Shown here one piece after another: positions 8,458 through 16,240 of a stretch of 43,531 nt of DNA. Position numbers and translations under genes: made by a program. The notes beneath the pieces were generated by a model. That model searched no databases. It was not told where the DNA came from and was given only the letters and a program-made list of their open reading frames with translations. Location of the stretch: contig CAMDTE010000005.1 in assembly GCA_945907425.1 (NCBI GenBank), positions 1 through 43,531 on the forward strand, read 5' to 3'. Position 1 is the first letter of the stretch; each line of letters opens with the position of its first letter. This DNA comes from Owenweeksia hongkongensis DSM 17368. GTDB taxonomy: Bacteria > Bacteroidota > Bacteroidia > Flavobacteriales > Schleiferiaceae.

Positions 8458-9663
8458 ATGGCCAATCCCTTCCAAACACTGGCTCCGTATTGGCTCAAAC
8501 GTCCCGTATCACGCGCTGGAAAAACGGCGAGGCGAATTGCCATAGGGGCTGTTGCGTTGAGTTTGACGGTCATGGAACTGGGCATCGCTACAGGGTCCGG
8601 CCTACAGCAAGCTATCTCCAACAAATTAACCGGTTTATGGGGAGATATTCAAATTCGATCGTACGGAAATCCTGACCCCTTGAAACCTCAAGGCATAACA
8701 CTAGATATCAGTACTTTAAAGAATATTTATCAGATAAAAGAAGTAGAATCCATCCGGGGAATCGCGCTTTCTAGCGCGATGATTTCGCACAATAACGAAC
8801 TTTCCGCCATCCTCTTCAAGGGAATTCCTCCACAGTACTCACCCAATCAAGAACTGAAATCAGGGCATTGGCCGCGCATCCAGACAACGGAAATTGCTGT
8901 TCCAGAAGGTCTAGCCCGCTCATGGGATGTGCAAGTAGGAGATGAAATGACCCTCTTGTTTTCTCGCGGAGCGGAACGACTGCCTGCTTTGCGCTATTTT
9001 ACCATTTCCGGAATTTTCTACCCTGCGGTGGAGGAATTGGACGGGCAATGGGTGATGGGCGGATTGCATGGATTGCAAAAATGGGTCAAATGGGATTCAA
9101 ACCGCGTAACGGCGTACGAAATACATCTCACCCCTCAAGCCAACACTTTTGCCGTTGCTTCCCAGATTCGGCAACACCTTCCCCACGAGATGCAAGCATT
9201 TACAGCGAAAGACGACTATCCGGCTTTGTTTCAATGGATGGCTCTATTCGATGTTAATTTGGCCTTGGTTGTAGGCGTGTTGTTCATCGTAGGATTGTTC
9301 AATACGGCCGTGGTTGTTTTCATCCTATTATTAGACAAGGTGCACGATATTGGGGTGTTGAAATCCATGGGCGCCAGCAATTCACTGCTACGAATGCTCT
9401 TTGTAGGTCAAGCGGCAAAATTGACAGCGCAGGGCCTTTTATGGGGTAATGCGATAGGCCTCTCGCTGTGCGCTGTGCAATACTACGGGCAGGTGATTAC
9501 CCTTGACCCTGCCACTTATTACGTTCGATTCGTGCCCATTGCTTGGAATTTTGGCTCGTTTGCACTGGCTAACGGCATTTTATTTTTTGTTTCTGTCGCC
9601 ACAATGGCTATTCCCACAACCATCATCGGTCGAATACAGCCTGGAAAAACCGTGCGATTGTGA
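8458..9663 (+). CDS. FtsX/LolC-type ABC transporter permease
   Basis: Inner-membrane permease of the FtsX/MacB/LolCE superfamily, 401 residues. It has an N-terminal hydrophobic segment (about 28-48), a large periplasmic domain, and three further membrane segments in the last 140 residues (ALVVGVLFIVGLFNTAVVV; a second around AAKLTAQGLLWGNAIGLSL; a third near the end). The cytoplasmic DIGVLKSMGASNSLL segment is typical of the superfamily. LolC/LolE-like lipoprotein release is plausible but unproven. No ATP-binding partner is encoded next to it. I start at ATG 8458 after the TATCTTTG box; ATG 8440 is in frame but overlaps the divergent start. The stop overlaps the next gene's GTG (GTGA). Confidence 0.85.
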   Translation: MANPFQTLAPYWLKRPVSRAGKTARRIAIGAVALSLTVMELGIATGSGLQQAISNKLTGLWGDIQIRSYGNPDPLKPQGITLDISTLKNIYQIKEVESIRGIALSSAMISHNNELSAILFKGIPPQYSPNQELKSGHWPRIQTTEIAVPEGLARSWDVQVGDEMTLLFSRGAERLPALRYFTISGIFYPAVEELDGQWVMGGLHGLQKWVKWDSNRVTAYEIHLTPQANTFAVASQIRQHLPHEMQAFTAKDDYPALFQWMALFDVNLALVVGVLFIVGLFNTAVVVFILLLDKVHDIGVLKSMGASNSLLRMLFVGQAAKLTAQGLLWGNAIGLSLCAVQYYGQVITLDPATYYVRFVPIAWNFGSFALANGILFFVSVATMAIPTTIIGRIQPGKTVRL

Positions 9664-10601
9664 ACGAATTGCCCGCCCCCTCTTTGACGGAGTTGCTTTC
9701 ACCTCAAGGACTTGAGCATTTATCTCTTTACGCGAATCACTTGATTTCCGGGACATTGACAGGCTATCACAGTGCTCCTTACCAAGGCTTTTCCGTTGAG
9801 TATGCTGAACATCGACCTTATGTGGCCGGAGAAAGTCTACGGTTTGTGGATTGGAAGCTCTACGCAAAAACAGATAAACTAATGGTTCGAACCACGCGGG
9901 CCGAAACCAATTTACAGTGCACCTTCCTTGTGGATAGATCTGCCTCCATGCGGATGGGAAACAAAGATGTGTTCTCCGTTTTGGCTACCGCTACCCTTGT
10001 ACAGTTGCTAGGAAAACAACGAGATGCCGTTGGCTTGGAATGGATTGGAGAAGGGACGCAACGAGCATGGCCGTGCAAAACTTCAGCAGCACATCGGCAT
10101 GAAATAATCCAGGCTCTACGCGATTATTTGGGTGAAACTCCAAAAATTAACGGTGGAAAGACAGCGCTAAGCGACGCATTGCATGCGCTCGCTGAAAAAA
10201 GTCCTCGTCGCTCCATGATCGTCGTGTTTACTGACTTTTGGGATGTGGAACACCCAGAGGAACAAAACTGGGAAAACTTAAAGAGAGCCCTTGAACATGC
10301 TCGATCTAGACACCATTGGGTCCTTCTGTTCCGCGTGTGGAGCCCGGAAGAGTCTTTATTGCAATGGGATAAGCGAACAAATCCCCCGTGGATTGAACTT
10401 TTGGACCCGGAAACGGGAAAAACCATTAAAATTCAGCCTAGCGCTGTCCAAAAGGAATATTCATTGGCAATGCGGGAACGGCAGGATGCGCTCCATCATC
10501 TACAGCAGCCGCCCAGCGTGCAAATATTTCCGTTGGATTCTATGGATTCCGTTGCGCACGCTCTACTCCCCTTTCTTTTGGCGCACCAAAAGTTGAAATG
10601 A
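9660..10601 (+). CDS. DUF58 domain protein (vWA-like)
   Basis: A 313-residue cytosolic-looking protein. The DUF58 core is visible at RPYVAGESLRFVDWKLYAKT (about 53-71), followed by a von Willebrand A-like segment with a MIDAS-type DxSxS motif, VDRSASM (about 91-97), and VVFTDFWD further on. DUF58 proteins often accompany MoxR ATPases and are thought to act in metal-dependent assembly; no moxR is present here. It starts at GTG 9660, overlapping the permease stop by four bases, so the two are almost certainly co-translated. This pairing suggests a role tied to the permease, but the function is unknown. Confidence 0.85.
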   Translation: MNELPAPSLTELLSPQGLEHLSLYANHLISGTLTGYHSAPYQGFSVEYAEHRPYVAGESLRFVDWKLYAKTDKLMVRTTRAETNLQCTFLVDRSASMRMGNKDVFSVLATATLVQLLGKQRDAVGLEWIGEGTQRAWPCKTSAAHRHEIIQALRDYLGETPKINGGKTALSDALHALAEKSPRRSMIVVFTDFWDVEHPEEQNWENLKRALEHARSRHHWVLLFRVWSPEESLLQWDKRTNPPWIELLDPETGKTIKIQPSAVQKEYSLAMRERQDALHHLQQPPSVQIFPLDSMDSVAHALLPFLLAHQKLK

Positions 10602-10603
10602 GG

Positions 10604-10634
10604 TTTGTTTTATTGTCAATTCGTTCTATATTTG
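10604..10634 (+). promoter_or_regulatory. Promoter for tRNA-Asp (TTTG-N19-TATATTTG)
   Basis: TTTG at 10604-10607 and TATATTTG at 10627-10634, separated by 19 bases, form a textbook Bacteroidota promoter. The tRNA begins 20 bases downstream. Confidence 0.85.
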
Positions 10635-10653
10635 CAACCCCTATGAACACACT

Positions 10654-10727
10654 GGTGCGGTAGTTCAGCTGGTTAGAATACCGGCCTGTCACGCCGGGGG
10701 TCGCGGGTTCGAGTCCCGTCCGCACCG
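10654..10727 (+). tRNA. tRNA-Asp (anticodon GTC)
   Basis: A 74-base cloverleaf. The acceptor stem GGTGCGG (10654-10660) pairs with CCGCACC (10720-10726) and the discriminator base is G10727. The anticodon stem CCGGC/GCCGG encloses CTGTCAC with anticodon GTC at 10688-10690. The T arm contains GGTTCGAGTCC. The CCA end is not encoded. It has its own promoter and terminator. Confidence 0.97.
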
Positions 10728-10732
10728 CAGAT

Positions 10733-10768
10733 AAAAAGGCCAAGCTTCGCTTGGCCTTTTTGTTTTTT
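10733..10768 (+). terminator. Rho-independent terminator after tRNA-Asp
   Basis: GGCCAAGC (10738-10745), loop TTC, GCTTGGCC (10749-10756), extended by a flanking A-run/T-run and followed by a T-rich tract. It insulates tRNA-Asp from the thioredoxin gene. Confidence 0.9.
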
Positions 10769-10833
10769 TCGCCGCGCTGTTTAACGGCAAGAACTGTCCA
10801 TTCGAACAATACCTTATTTAGTTTAGAACGGCG

Positions 10834-10841
10834 TACCTTTG
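10834..10841 (+). promoter_or_regulatory. -7 box (TACCTTTG) for the thioredoxin/heptose operon
   Basis: An exact TAnnTTTG match 31 bases before the thioredoxin ATG, giving a leader of about 25 bases. The -33 region has TTTA rather than TTTG and the spacing is short. It sits just downstream of the tRNA terminator, as expected for a new transcription unit. Confidence 0.65.
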
Positions 10842-10872
10842 CATCACTTTAACCGTTTCAGACAATTTAGAC

Positions 10873-11190
10873 ATGGCTCTAGAATTAACAGACGCAAACT
10901 TCCAAAGCACCGTTTTGGAATCAGACAAGCCCGTATTGGTCGATTTTTGGGCAGAATGGTGTGGCCCTTGCCGCATGGTTGGACCTATCGTAGAAGCATT
11001 GGCAGAAGATTTTGAGGGCCGTGCTGTGGTAGGTAAAGTGAATGTAGACGAGCACCAAAGCATCGCTATGCAATTTGGAATTCGCAACATTCCTACCCTT
11101 TTGGTATTCAAAAACGGAGAAATAATAGACAAACAAGTGGGCGTTGCCTCGAAAGAAGCATTGGCGCAAAAGCTTGAAGCGGCGCTTTAA
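10873..11190 (+). CDS. trxA: Thioredoxin
   Basis: A 105-residue cytosolic thioredoxin that reduces protein disulphides using electrons from thioredoxin reductase. The active site WCGPC is at residues 29-33, inside the conserved VLVDFWAEWCGPCRM stretch; the cis-proline segment NIPTLLVFKNG and the length match classical thioredoxins. It is the first gene after the TACCTTTG box. The next gene starts nine bases after its stop, so it appears to share an operon with the heptose genes. Confidence 0.95.
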   Translation: MALELTDANFQSTVLESDKPVLVDFWAEWCGPCRMVGPIVEALAEDFEGRAVVGKVNVDEHQSIAMQFGIRNIPTLLVFKNGEIIDKQVGVASKEALAQKLEAAL

Positions 11191-11199
11191 CGCGTTGAC

Positions 11200-13077
11200 G
11201 TGGTAAAAACAGCGGTACTCCTCGCTGGGGGCAAAGGAACAAGACTTTCCGCCTTGTTCCCCCAAACACCCAAACCCATGGTGCCTGTGGGCGGCATTCC
11301 TTTACTCGAACGCTTGGTGATCTCTTGCCGAGATCAAGGCATAGATACATTTTATTTTTCCGTTCATCATTTACACGAGCAAGTCCGACACCATTTTGGG
11401 GACGGATCCGCTTTTTCTGTGCGTATTAAATACCTAGAAGAGTCCTCGCCCATGGGCTCCGCAGGTATTCTACACCGTTTGGAAAATCATTGTACAGGAA
11501 CAACCCTTGTGTTGAACGCAGATGTTTTAGCGGAAATAGACTGGCAAAAGATGGCGGCCTTTCACGCCGACAAAAAAGCAGACATCACCTTGTTGGTGCA
11601 CCCTAACGACCATCCCCACGATTCGGATTTAGTGGTTATGGACAAAGAGGACAAAGTAACTGCCCTTCACAGCAAGCCTCATCCGACATCTTTGGTGGCT
11701 CGAAATTGCGTAAATGCCGGAGCTTACCTGTTGGAGCCTTTGTGTTTTTCTCTCATACCCAAAGACTTACCCTCTGATTTTGGAAAAGATTTGTTTCCAA
11801 AATGGTGTCAAGAATTGTCGATGTTCGGTTACTCTACTCCGGAATACATCAAAGACATGGGCACCCCGGAGCGCCTGAAAGAAGGGGAGGAAGCGCTCCT
11901 TTCGGGACGGGTCCAAAACCGGTCCTTGCATTTGGCTCAAAAAGCTATTTTTTTAGACCGCGACGGTGTCATCAATGAAGATACAGATCTAATTCACCGC
12001 GTAGAGGATTTTCATCTTTTCCCATGGACAGCCTCCGCTTTGCGGCGCATCAACAAAAGCGATTATTTGAGTATTGTAGTGACCAACCAAAGTGCAGTGG
12101 CCAGAGGCTTGGTAGACGAAGAGGGATTAAACGTCATCCATTCTCACATGGACACACGGTTGGGAAAGGAAGGGGCGTTTGTGGATGCACTTTATTATTG
12201 TCCACACCATCCACACGGTGGATTTCCAGGAGAAGTCATGGCTTTGAAAAAAGACTGCGCCTGTAGAAAACCCAAACCCGGTATGTTGCTTCAAGCAGCG
12301 GATCGGTTTCGTATTGATTTTTCCGATAGTTGGATGGTGGGCGATTCCGAACGAGATGTACTGGCCGGCAGAGCAGCGGGTGTAACCACTGTGGGCGTGA
12401 GGACAGGACATGGATCCAAAAACAAAGAAGCCATGCCCGAATTTCTCTTTGACCATTTGGGAGAAGCGGTAGACTATATTTTGGATCAGCCTTTTGCTCG
12501 TATTGAAAATGAATTCATGCAACGATGGGCGAAGAAAACAACGGAGGAGCCTTTTGTGATTAGTATTGGAGGGCAAGCCCGCAGCGGAAAGTCAACCTTG
12601 GCCGCTGCCTTGGCTAGAAAAGCCAGAAGAAGCGGAATAGAGTGCACATTGATTTCCTTGGATCATTGGATTCGGGCCGAAAAGGATCGGACCACGGAGG
12701 AAAAACCCTGGGATGCCTACCCGCACGACACACTGCGCAAGAACCTGGAAGATTTTCTGATACACGGAAAAGAAATGACTGCCCCTGGCTATGCCTTGCA
12801 CCCCAATGAAAGCGCCCTACCCCACACGTTCCGGAGCGCACCTTTGGTAATAATTGAAGGAGTTGTTGCTCTTTCTTTTCCTTTTTTACGCGAGTCTTCG
12901 CACTGGACATTAGCCGTGGAAACATCCGTAGAAAAAAGGAAGAAACGATTTTTGTCTTTTATGGACTGGAGAAATCGACCCGAAGAAACGGAATCCTTGT
13001 GGCAGAATCGCTTGCAAGAGGAAGTTCCCGCCATTGAAAAGGGTCTTATCTTCGCTGAAACACATCTAACAACGTGA
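11200..13077 (+). CDS. Fusion: sugar nucleotidyltransferase (HddC-like) / HAD heptose-bisphosphatase (GmhB-like) / P-loop kinase
   Basis: A 625-residue three-domain protein starting at GTG 11200. Residues about 3-235 are a nucleotidyltransferase with LLAGGKGTRL and TPKPMVPVGG, like guanylyl- or cytidylyltransferases that activate heptose 1-phosphate. Residues about 247-430 are a HAD phosphatase: FLDRDGVINE (Asp253, Asp255), VTNQS, the GmhB zinc ligands Cys334-x-His336 and Cys353-x-Cys355, and VGDSERD. Residues about 450-625 are a P-loop domain resembling uridine kinases, with Walker A GGQARSGKST (457-466); its substrate is unknown. The next two genes encode a GHMP kinase (four-base overlap) and a sedoheptulose 7-phosphate isomerase, so the fusion probably performs the last two steps to GDP-D-glycero-D-manno-heptose. 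Confidence 0.88.
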   Translation: MVKTAVLLAGGKGTRLSALFPQTPKPMVPVGGIPLLERLVISCRDQGIDTFYFSVHHLHEQVRHHFGDGSAFSVRIKYLEESSPMGSAGILHRLENHCTGTTLVLNADVLAEIDWQKMAAFHADKKADITLLVHPNDHPHDSDLVVMDKEDKVTALHSKPHPTSLVARNCVNAGAYLLEPLCFSLIPKDLPSDFGKDLFPKWCQELSMFGYSTPEYIKDMGTPERLKEGEEALLSGRVQNRSLHLAQKAIFLDRDGVINEDTDLIHRVEDFHLFPWTASALRRINKSDYLSIVVTNQSAVARGLVDEEGLNVIHSHMDTRLGKEGAFVDALYYCPHHPHGGFPGEVMALKKDCACRKPKPGMLLQAADRFRIDFSDSWMVGDSERDVLAGRAAGVTTVGVRTGHGSKNKEAMPEFLFDHLGEAVDYILDQPFARIENEFMQRWAKKTTEEPFVISIGGQARSGKSTLAAALARKARRSGIECTLISLDHWIRAEKDRTTEEKPWDAYPHDTLRKNLEDFLIHGKEMTAPGYALHPNESALPHTFRSAPLVIIEGVVALSFPFLRESSHWTLAVETSVEKRKKRFLSFMDWRNRPEETESLWQNRLQEEVPAIEKGLIFAETHLTT

Positions 13078-14060
13078 TTTTAAGCCGAACACCCTTTAGG
13101 GTAAGTTTTGTTGGGGGAGGATCTGATCTTCCCGCTTTCTATGAGCAATCGCCTGGCGCCGTACTCTCTACGAGCATCAATCGCTATATGTACATTCAAA
13201 GCCACGCTTTTTTTGAAGAGTCTTTGTGGCGCGTGAAATATGCGCAGACGGAAACCGTTCAATCACTACCCGACTTACAGCATCCTATTTTTCGTACTGT
13301 TTTTCAAAAATGGGCCATTGATAAAGGGATAGAGGTCAGCTCGATTGCAGATGTTCCTTCGGGAACCGGACTGGGCTCGAGTTCAAGCTTTACCGTAGGA
13401 CTTTTGCATAATATGCTAATTCACAAAGGATTAAATTCAATTATCACAAAAGATTTCTTAGCTCAACAAGCCTGTGAAGTGGAATTGATCGATTTGAAAG
13501 AGCCGATCGGGAAGCAGGATCAATACGCGGCAGCGCACGGTGGCTTGAATATATTTCGCTTTTTATCCGACGGACAAGTGATTACGGAACCGCTCGGTTT
13601 GTCCGCCGATGCCTTGACCGATCTCTCCTCCCATTTGGTCATGTATTACACAGGGGACCAACGGAGTGCCTCGGCTATTCTGTCAGAGCAATCTGCAAAA
13701 ACAGCCACTGAAGCGGATAAGAAAAACGCATTGCACACCATGGTCTCTTTGGTTGATCCATTGGCCGATGCTTTGCGTGCTGAAAATTGGACAGAAATGG
13801 GCCGATTCCTACACGAAAACTGGCTCTTAAAACAGAGTTTAGCCAACGGTATTTCCACTGCTTTCATTCAACAATTATACACAACGGCCCTGCGCAATGG
13901 CGCTACAGGAGGAAAGTTATTAGGTGCTGGAGGGGGCGGGTTTTTATTATTTTTCTGTCCTCCTTCCGAGCAGGATCGATTGGATATGGCACTGCACGCT
14001 GTACGAAAATTTCCTTTCTCGTTTGAGTCGGAAGGTTCAAAAGTTCTTTATGCTGATTAA
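13074..14060 (+). CDS. hddA: GHMP kinase, probable D-glycero-D-manno-heptose 7-phosphate kinase
   Basis: A 328-residue GHMP-family kinase. Motif 1 is near RTPFRVSFVGGGSDLPAFY (about 5-23), the ATP-binding motif is VPSGTGLGSSSSF (about 94-106), and the C-terminal motif is GGKLLGAGGGGF. The N-terminal GGGSDLP stretch and neighbourhood fit HddA, which phosphorylates D-glycero-D-manno-heptose 7-phosphate at C1. The product would be the substrate of the HAD domain of the upstream fusion. Start is GTG 13074, overlapping the fusion's TGA by four bases. L-fucose- or galactose-kinase-like activity is possible but less consistent with a neighbouring gmhA. Confidence 0.85.
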   Translation: MILSRTPFRVSFVGGGSDLPAFYEQSPGAVLSTSINRYMYIQSHAFFEESLWRVKYAQTETVQSLPDLQHPIFRTVFQKWAIDKGIEVSSIADVPSGTGLGSSSSFTVGLLHNMLIHKGLNSIITKDFLAQQACEVELIDLKEPIGKQDQYAAAHGGLNIFRFLSDGQVITEPLGLSADALTDLSSHLVMYYTGDQRSASAILSEQSAKTATEADKKNALHTMVSLVDPLADALRAENWTEMGRFLHENWLLKQSLANGISTAFIQQLYTTALRNGATGGKLLGAGGGGFLLFFCPPSEQDRLDMALHAVRKFPFSFESEGSKVLYAD

Positions 14061-14069
14061 CTTACGTCC

Positions 14070-14669
14070 ATGAAACCCACTGAATACCGCTCCTTACTTA
14101 TACAAACACTGGAAACCCTGGATATGGAATCCGTGGATCGCTTGGCCGATGGTTTTTCCAAGGCATACGAAAACGGCTCCACTATTTACACCATGGGAAA
14201 CGGCGGCTCTGGCGCTAGTGCATCCCATGCCGCGGGAGATTTTTTGAAAGGAGCAAGTTTTGGCTTGAACAAACGGTTTCGAATGATCTGTTTGAACGAC
14301 AATTTGCCTTCCCTGATGGCTATTGCAAACGACATTGGCTGGGACGATATTTTCGTTGAACCCCTCAAGAATTTCTTGAAACCCGGCGATTTGGTTATTG
14401 GGATTTCAGGTAGCGGCAATTCCAAAAACGTGCTGAAAGCCATTGCCTATGCCAAAGAACACGGCGCTGTAACCGCAGGCTTGACGGGGTATTCTGGAGG
14501 AGTATTGGCTACTCAGGTGGATATTCATGTGCATTCCGCAGCCAACGATATGGAAGTGGCGGAGGATGTCCACATGGCTGTATTCAACATGGTGAAGAAA
14601 ACGATGATGAATAAGTACATGGGAGAAAGCCCGAGTATGGGCAGCACCTACGATGCTCGAGTAAAATAA
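14070..14669 (+). CDS. gmhA: SIS-domain sedoheptulose 7-phosphate isomerase
   Basis: A 199-residue SIS-domain protein with the phosphosugar-binding MGNGGSGASASHAAGDF (about 42-58) and the second SIS motif GISGSGNSKNVLKAI. GmhA isomerises sedoheptulose 7-phosphate to D-glycero-D-manno-heptose 7-phosphate, the first step of heptose activation. It lies nine bases after hddA. Together with hddA and the fusion it supplies all steps to a nucleotide-activated heptose for lipopolysaccharide, S-layer or other glycan. Its stop is one base from the stop of the convergent subtilase gene, and no hairpin terminator is seen there. Confidence 0.88.
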   Translation: MKPTEYRSLLIQTLETLDMESVDRLADGFSKAYENGSTIYTMGNGGSGASASHAAGDFLKGASFGLNKRFRMICLNDNLPSLMAIANDIGWDDIFVEPLKNFLKPGDLVIGISGSGNSKNVLKAIAYAKEHGAVTAGLTGYSGGVLATQVDIHVHSAANDMEVAEDVHMAVFNMVKKTMMNKYMGESPSMGSTYDARVK

Positions 14670-14670
14670 A

Positions 14671-16230
14671 TCAGCGCATCAATCGTGCGCCGTAGAGCGC
14701 AGAACCCACCCGAACACGCACCACCACTGGACCCGAAGGGAGGGACAGGGAATGGACGAATCGCCCGTTCTCTACGAAAACATTTTCTTGGAAAAACAAA
14801 ACCCTCCCAGCAAGGTCTAGGACAGAAAGTGTGGCTTTTCCTGAAAATTCATCGTCCCATTTTCCGTTCAATCCCTCCGCTGAGAACCAAAACGAAACGC
14901 CAGGAGCGCCGTATTCTTTTTGTCCAATAAACGTATCCGCCATCCCGAAATTGGGTATTCCCCACCCCATCAGGGTATCCGGGCTAAATCCTTGACTCGC
15001 TGTGAGTCGAAGTACAGACAAAATATCTTGAGCCGTACGTGTGGGATGCTTCTGCATCAAGCAAGCCGTCATTCCGCACAAAATTGGGGAACTGAAACTG
15101 GTTCCATTCCCTGTCACGATGTCCCCTGCGCCATTCACAATGCCTGCCTGCCCTCCCAACGCCATCAAATCGGGTTTGATACGAGCATCAGAGCTAGGCC
15201 CTTGACTACTGAACGGGGTACGAACACCCATGGGGTTCACCGCGCCTACTGTCAATACGCTGTCCGCGTCCGCTGGAGCCGTTATATGCCTCCAAGAGGA
15301 AGAGCCTTCGTTGCCCGCGGATACACAAACCAGGATGCCCGCTTGCGCTGCTTTCACGGCCGCACGAGAAATCGGCGTCGTTCTACCGTTCATATCCGCA
15401 TAGCTGTGATTGTCCAATGGGTTGTCAAAGACACTGTACCCCAAGGAGGTATTCATAAGATCTGCGCCCAGGCTATCTGCCCATTCCGCCGCCCGAACCC
15501 AATGCAGTTCTTCTAGGGGCGTTTCCGAAGCGACAATTTCTGTTTTGAACAATGAAAAAGTGGCCTTTGGGGCCGTACCCACAAAGAGTCCGTTCAGATC
15601 AGAGCACATGGTAGACAAAACACTGGTTCCGTGTGTACTGGACTCAAAAACATTGGTATCTCCATCGGTAAAATCTTTCGTTGTCACGATTCTGTTTTGA
15701 GCAAATAGGGACGCAAAGGCACCCAGGGCAGGAACCCCGCTAAATCCAGCATCCATTACCGCAATATGCATACCTGCAGCGTCATAAAAGGCGTCGTGCA
15801 GAGGTACTCCATTCAATTGCTGTATGGCCGTGAGTCCGGAACCATAGGCATAGCTCTCGGTGGATTCCTCCGCCCAACTCGTTGAGCGCATAGGAGTGGT
15901 GTACAGCACGAAATCTTCCGGTAAGGGTTTTGCCTCGTTCGTCTTTTGTACAGCAACTGCATTGAGATACCGGGAAGCGCCCAGTACGTGATACCCTAGC
16001 GTTTGAATTCTTTGGATGTCCGCTTGGGCTACAGGATAATCGGAAGGCTGCAACGGAATGGCCGCGCGTTGCCGACGAAGCAAGGCTTTTTCGCCCAAGG
16101 CAGGAGAAACGATACAACGCGCGGGGTTATCCTCTAAAAAAATCCAGAAGGGCTGGGACTGTGGAACTACTTGGCCCATCGCTAAGGAAGAAACAAGGAA
16201 GATAAAAGAAAGGGTGTAGAATTTTTTCAT
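14671..16230 (-). CDS. Secreted S8 (subtilisin-family) serine protease, probable T9SS substrate
   Basis: A 519-residue protease with a signal peptide (MKKFYTLSFIFLVSSLAMGQ). The subtilase triad is complete: Asp160 in HIAVMDAGFSG, His200 in SSTHGTSV, Ser378 in GNGTSFSSP; the oxyanion Asn307 is in VSAGNEGS. Residues about 30-145 may be a propeptide-like region. The last 75 residues (from about KATLSVLDLAGRVLF to LYGARLMR) are beta-rich and end in a basic motif like type IX secretion sorting domains, so export to the cell surface or medium is inferred. ATG 16230 is chosen for the signal peptide; the frame is open upstream into mnmA. It is the last gene of the ftsY-to-subtilase block, ten bases after mnmA. 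Confidence 0.88.
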   Translation of the reverse strand: MKKFYTLSFIFLVSSLAMGQVVPQSQPFWIFLEDNPARCIVSPALGEKALLRRQRAAIPLQPSDYPVAQADIQRIQTLGYHVLGASRYLNAVAVQKTNEAKPLPEDFVLYTTPMRSTSWAEESTESYAYGSGLTAIQQLNGVPLHDAFYDAAGMHIAVMDAGFSGVPALGAFASLFAQNRIVTTKDFTDGDTNVFESSTHGTSVLSTMCSDLNGLFVGTAPKATFSLFKTEIVASETPLEELHWVRAAEWADSLGADLMNTSLGYSVFDNPLDNHSYADMNGRTTPISRAAVKAAQAGILVCVSAGNEGSSSWRHITAPADADSVLTVGAVNPMGVRTPFSSQGPSSDARIKPDLMALGGQAGIVNGAGDIVTGNGTSFSSPILCGMTACLMQKHPTRTAQDILSVLRLTASQGFSPDTLMGWGIPNFGMADTFIGQKEYGAPGVSFWFSAEGLNGKWDDEFSGKATLSVLDLAGRVLFFQENVFVENGRFVHSLSLPSGPVVVRVRVGSALYGARLMR

Positions 16231-16240
16231 AAATGGGGCA

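Noticed and set aside
14920-15516. 198-codon plus-strand open frame
   Set aside because: Antisense to the subtilase catalytic domain, which is well supported by the triad.
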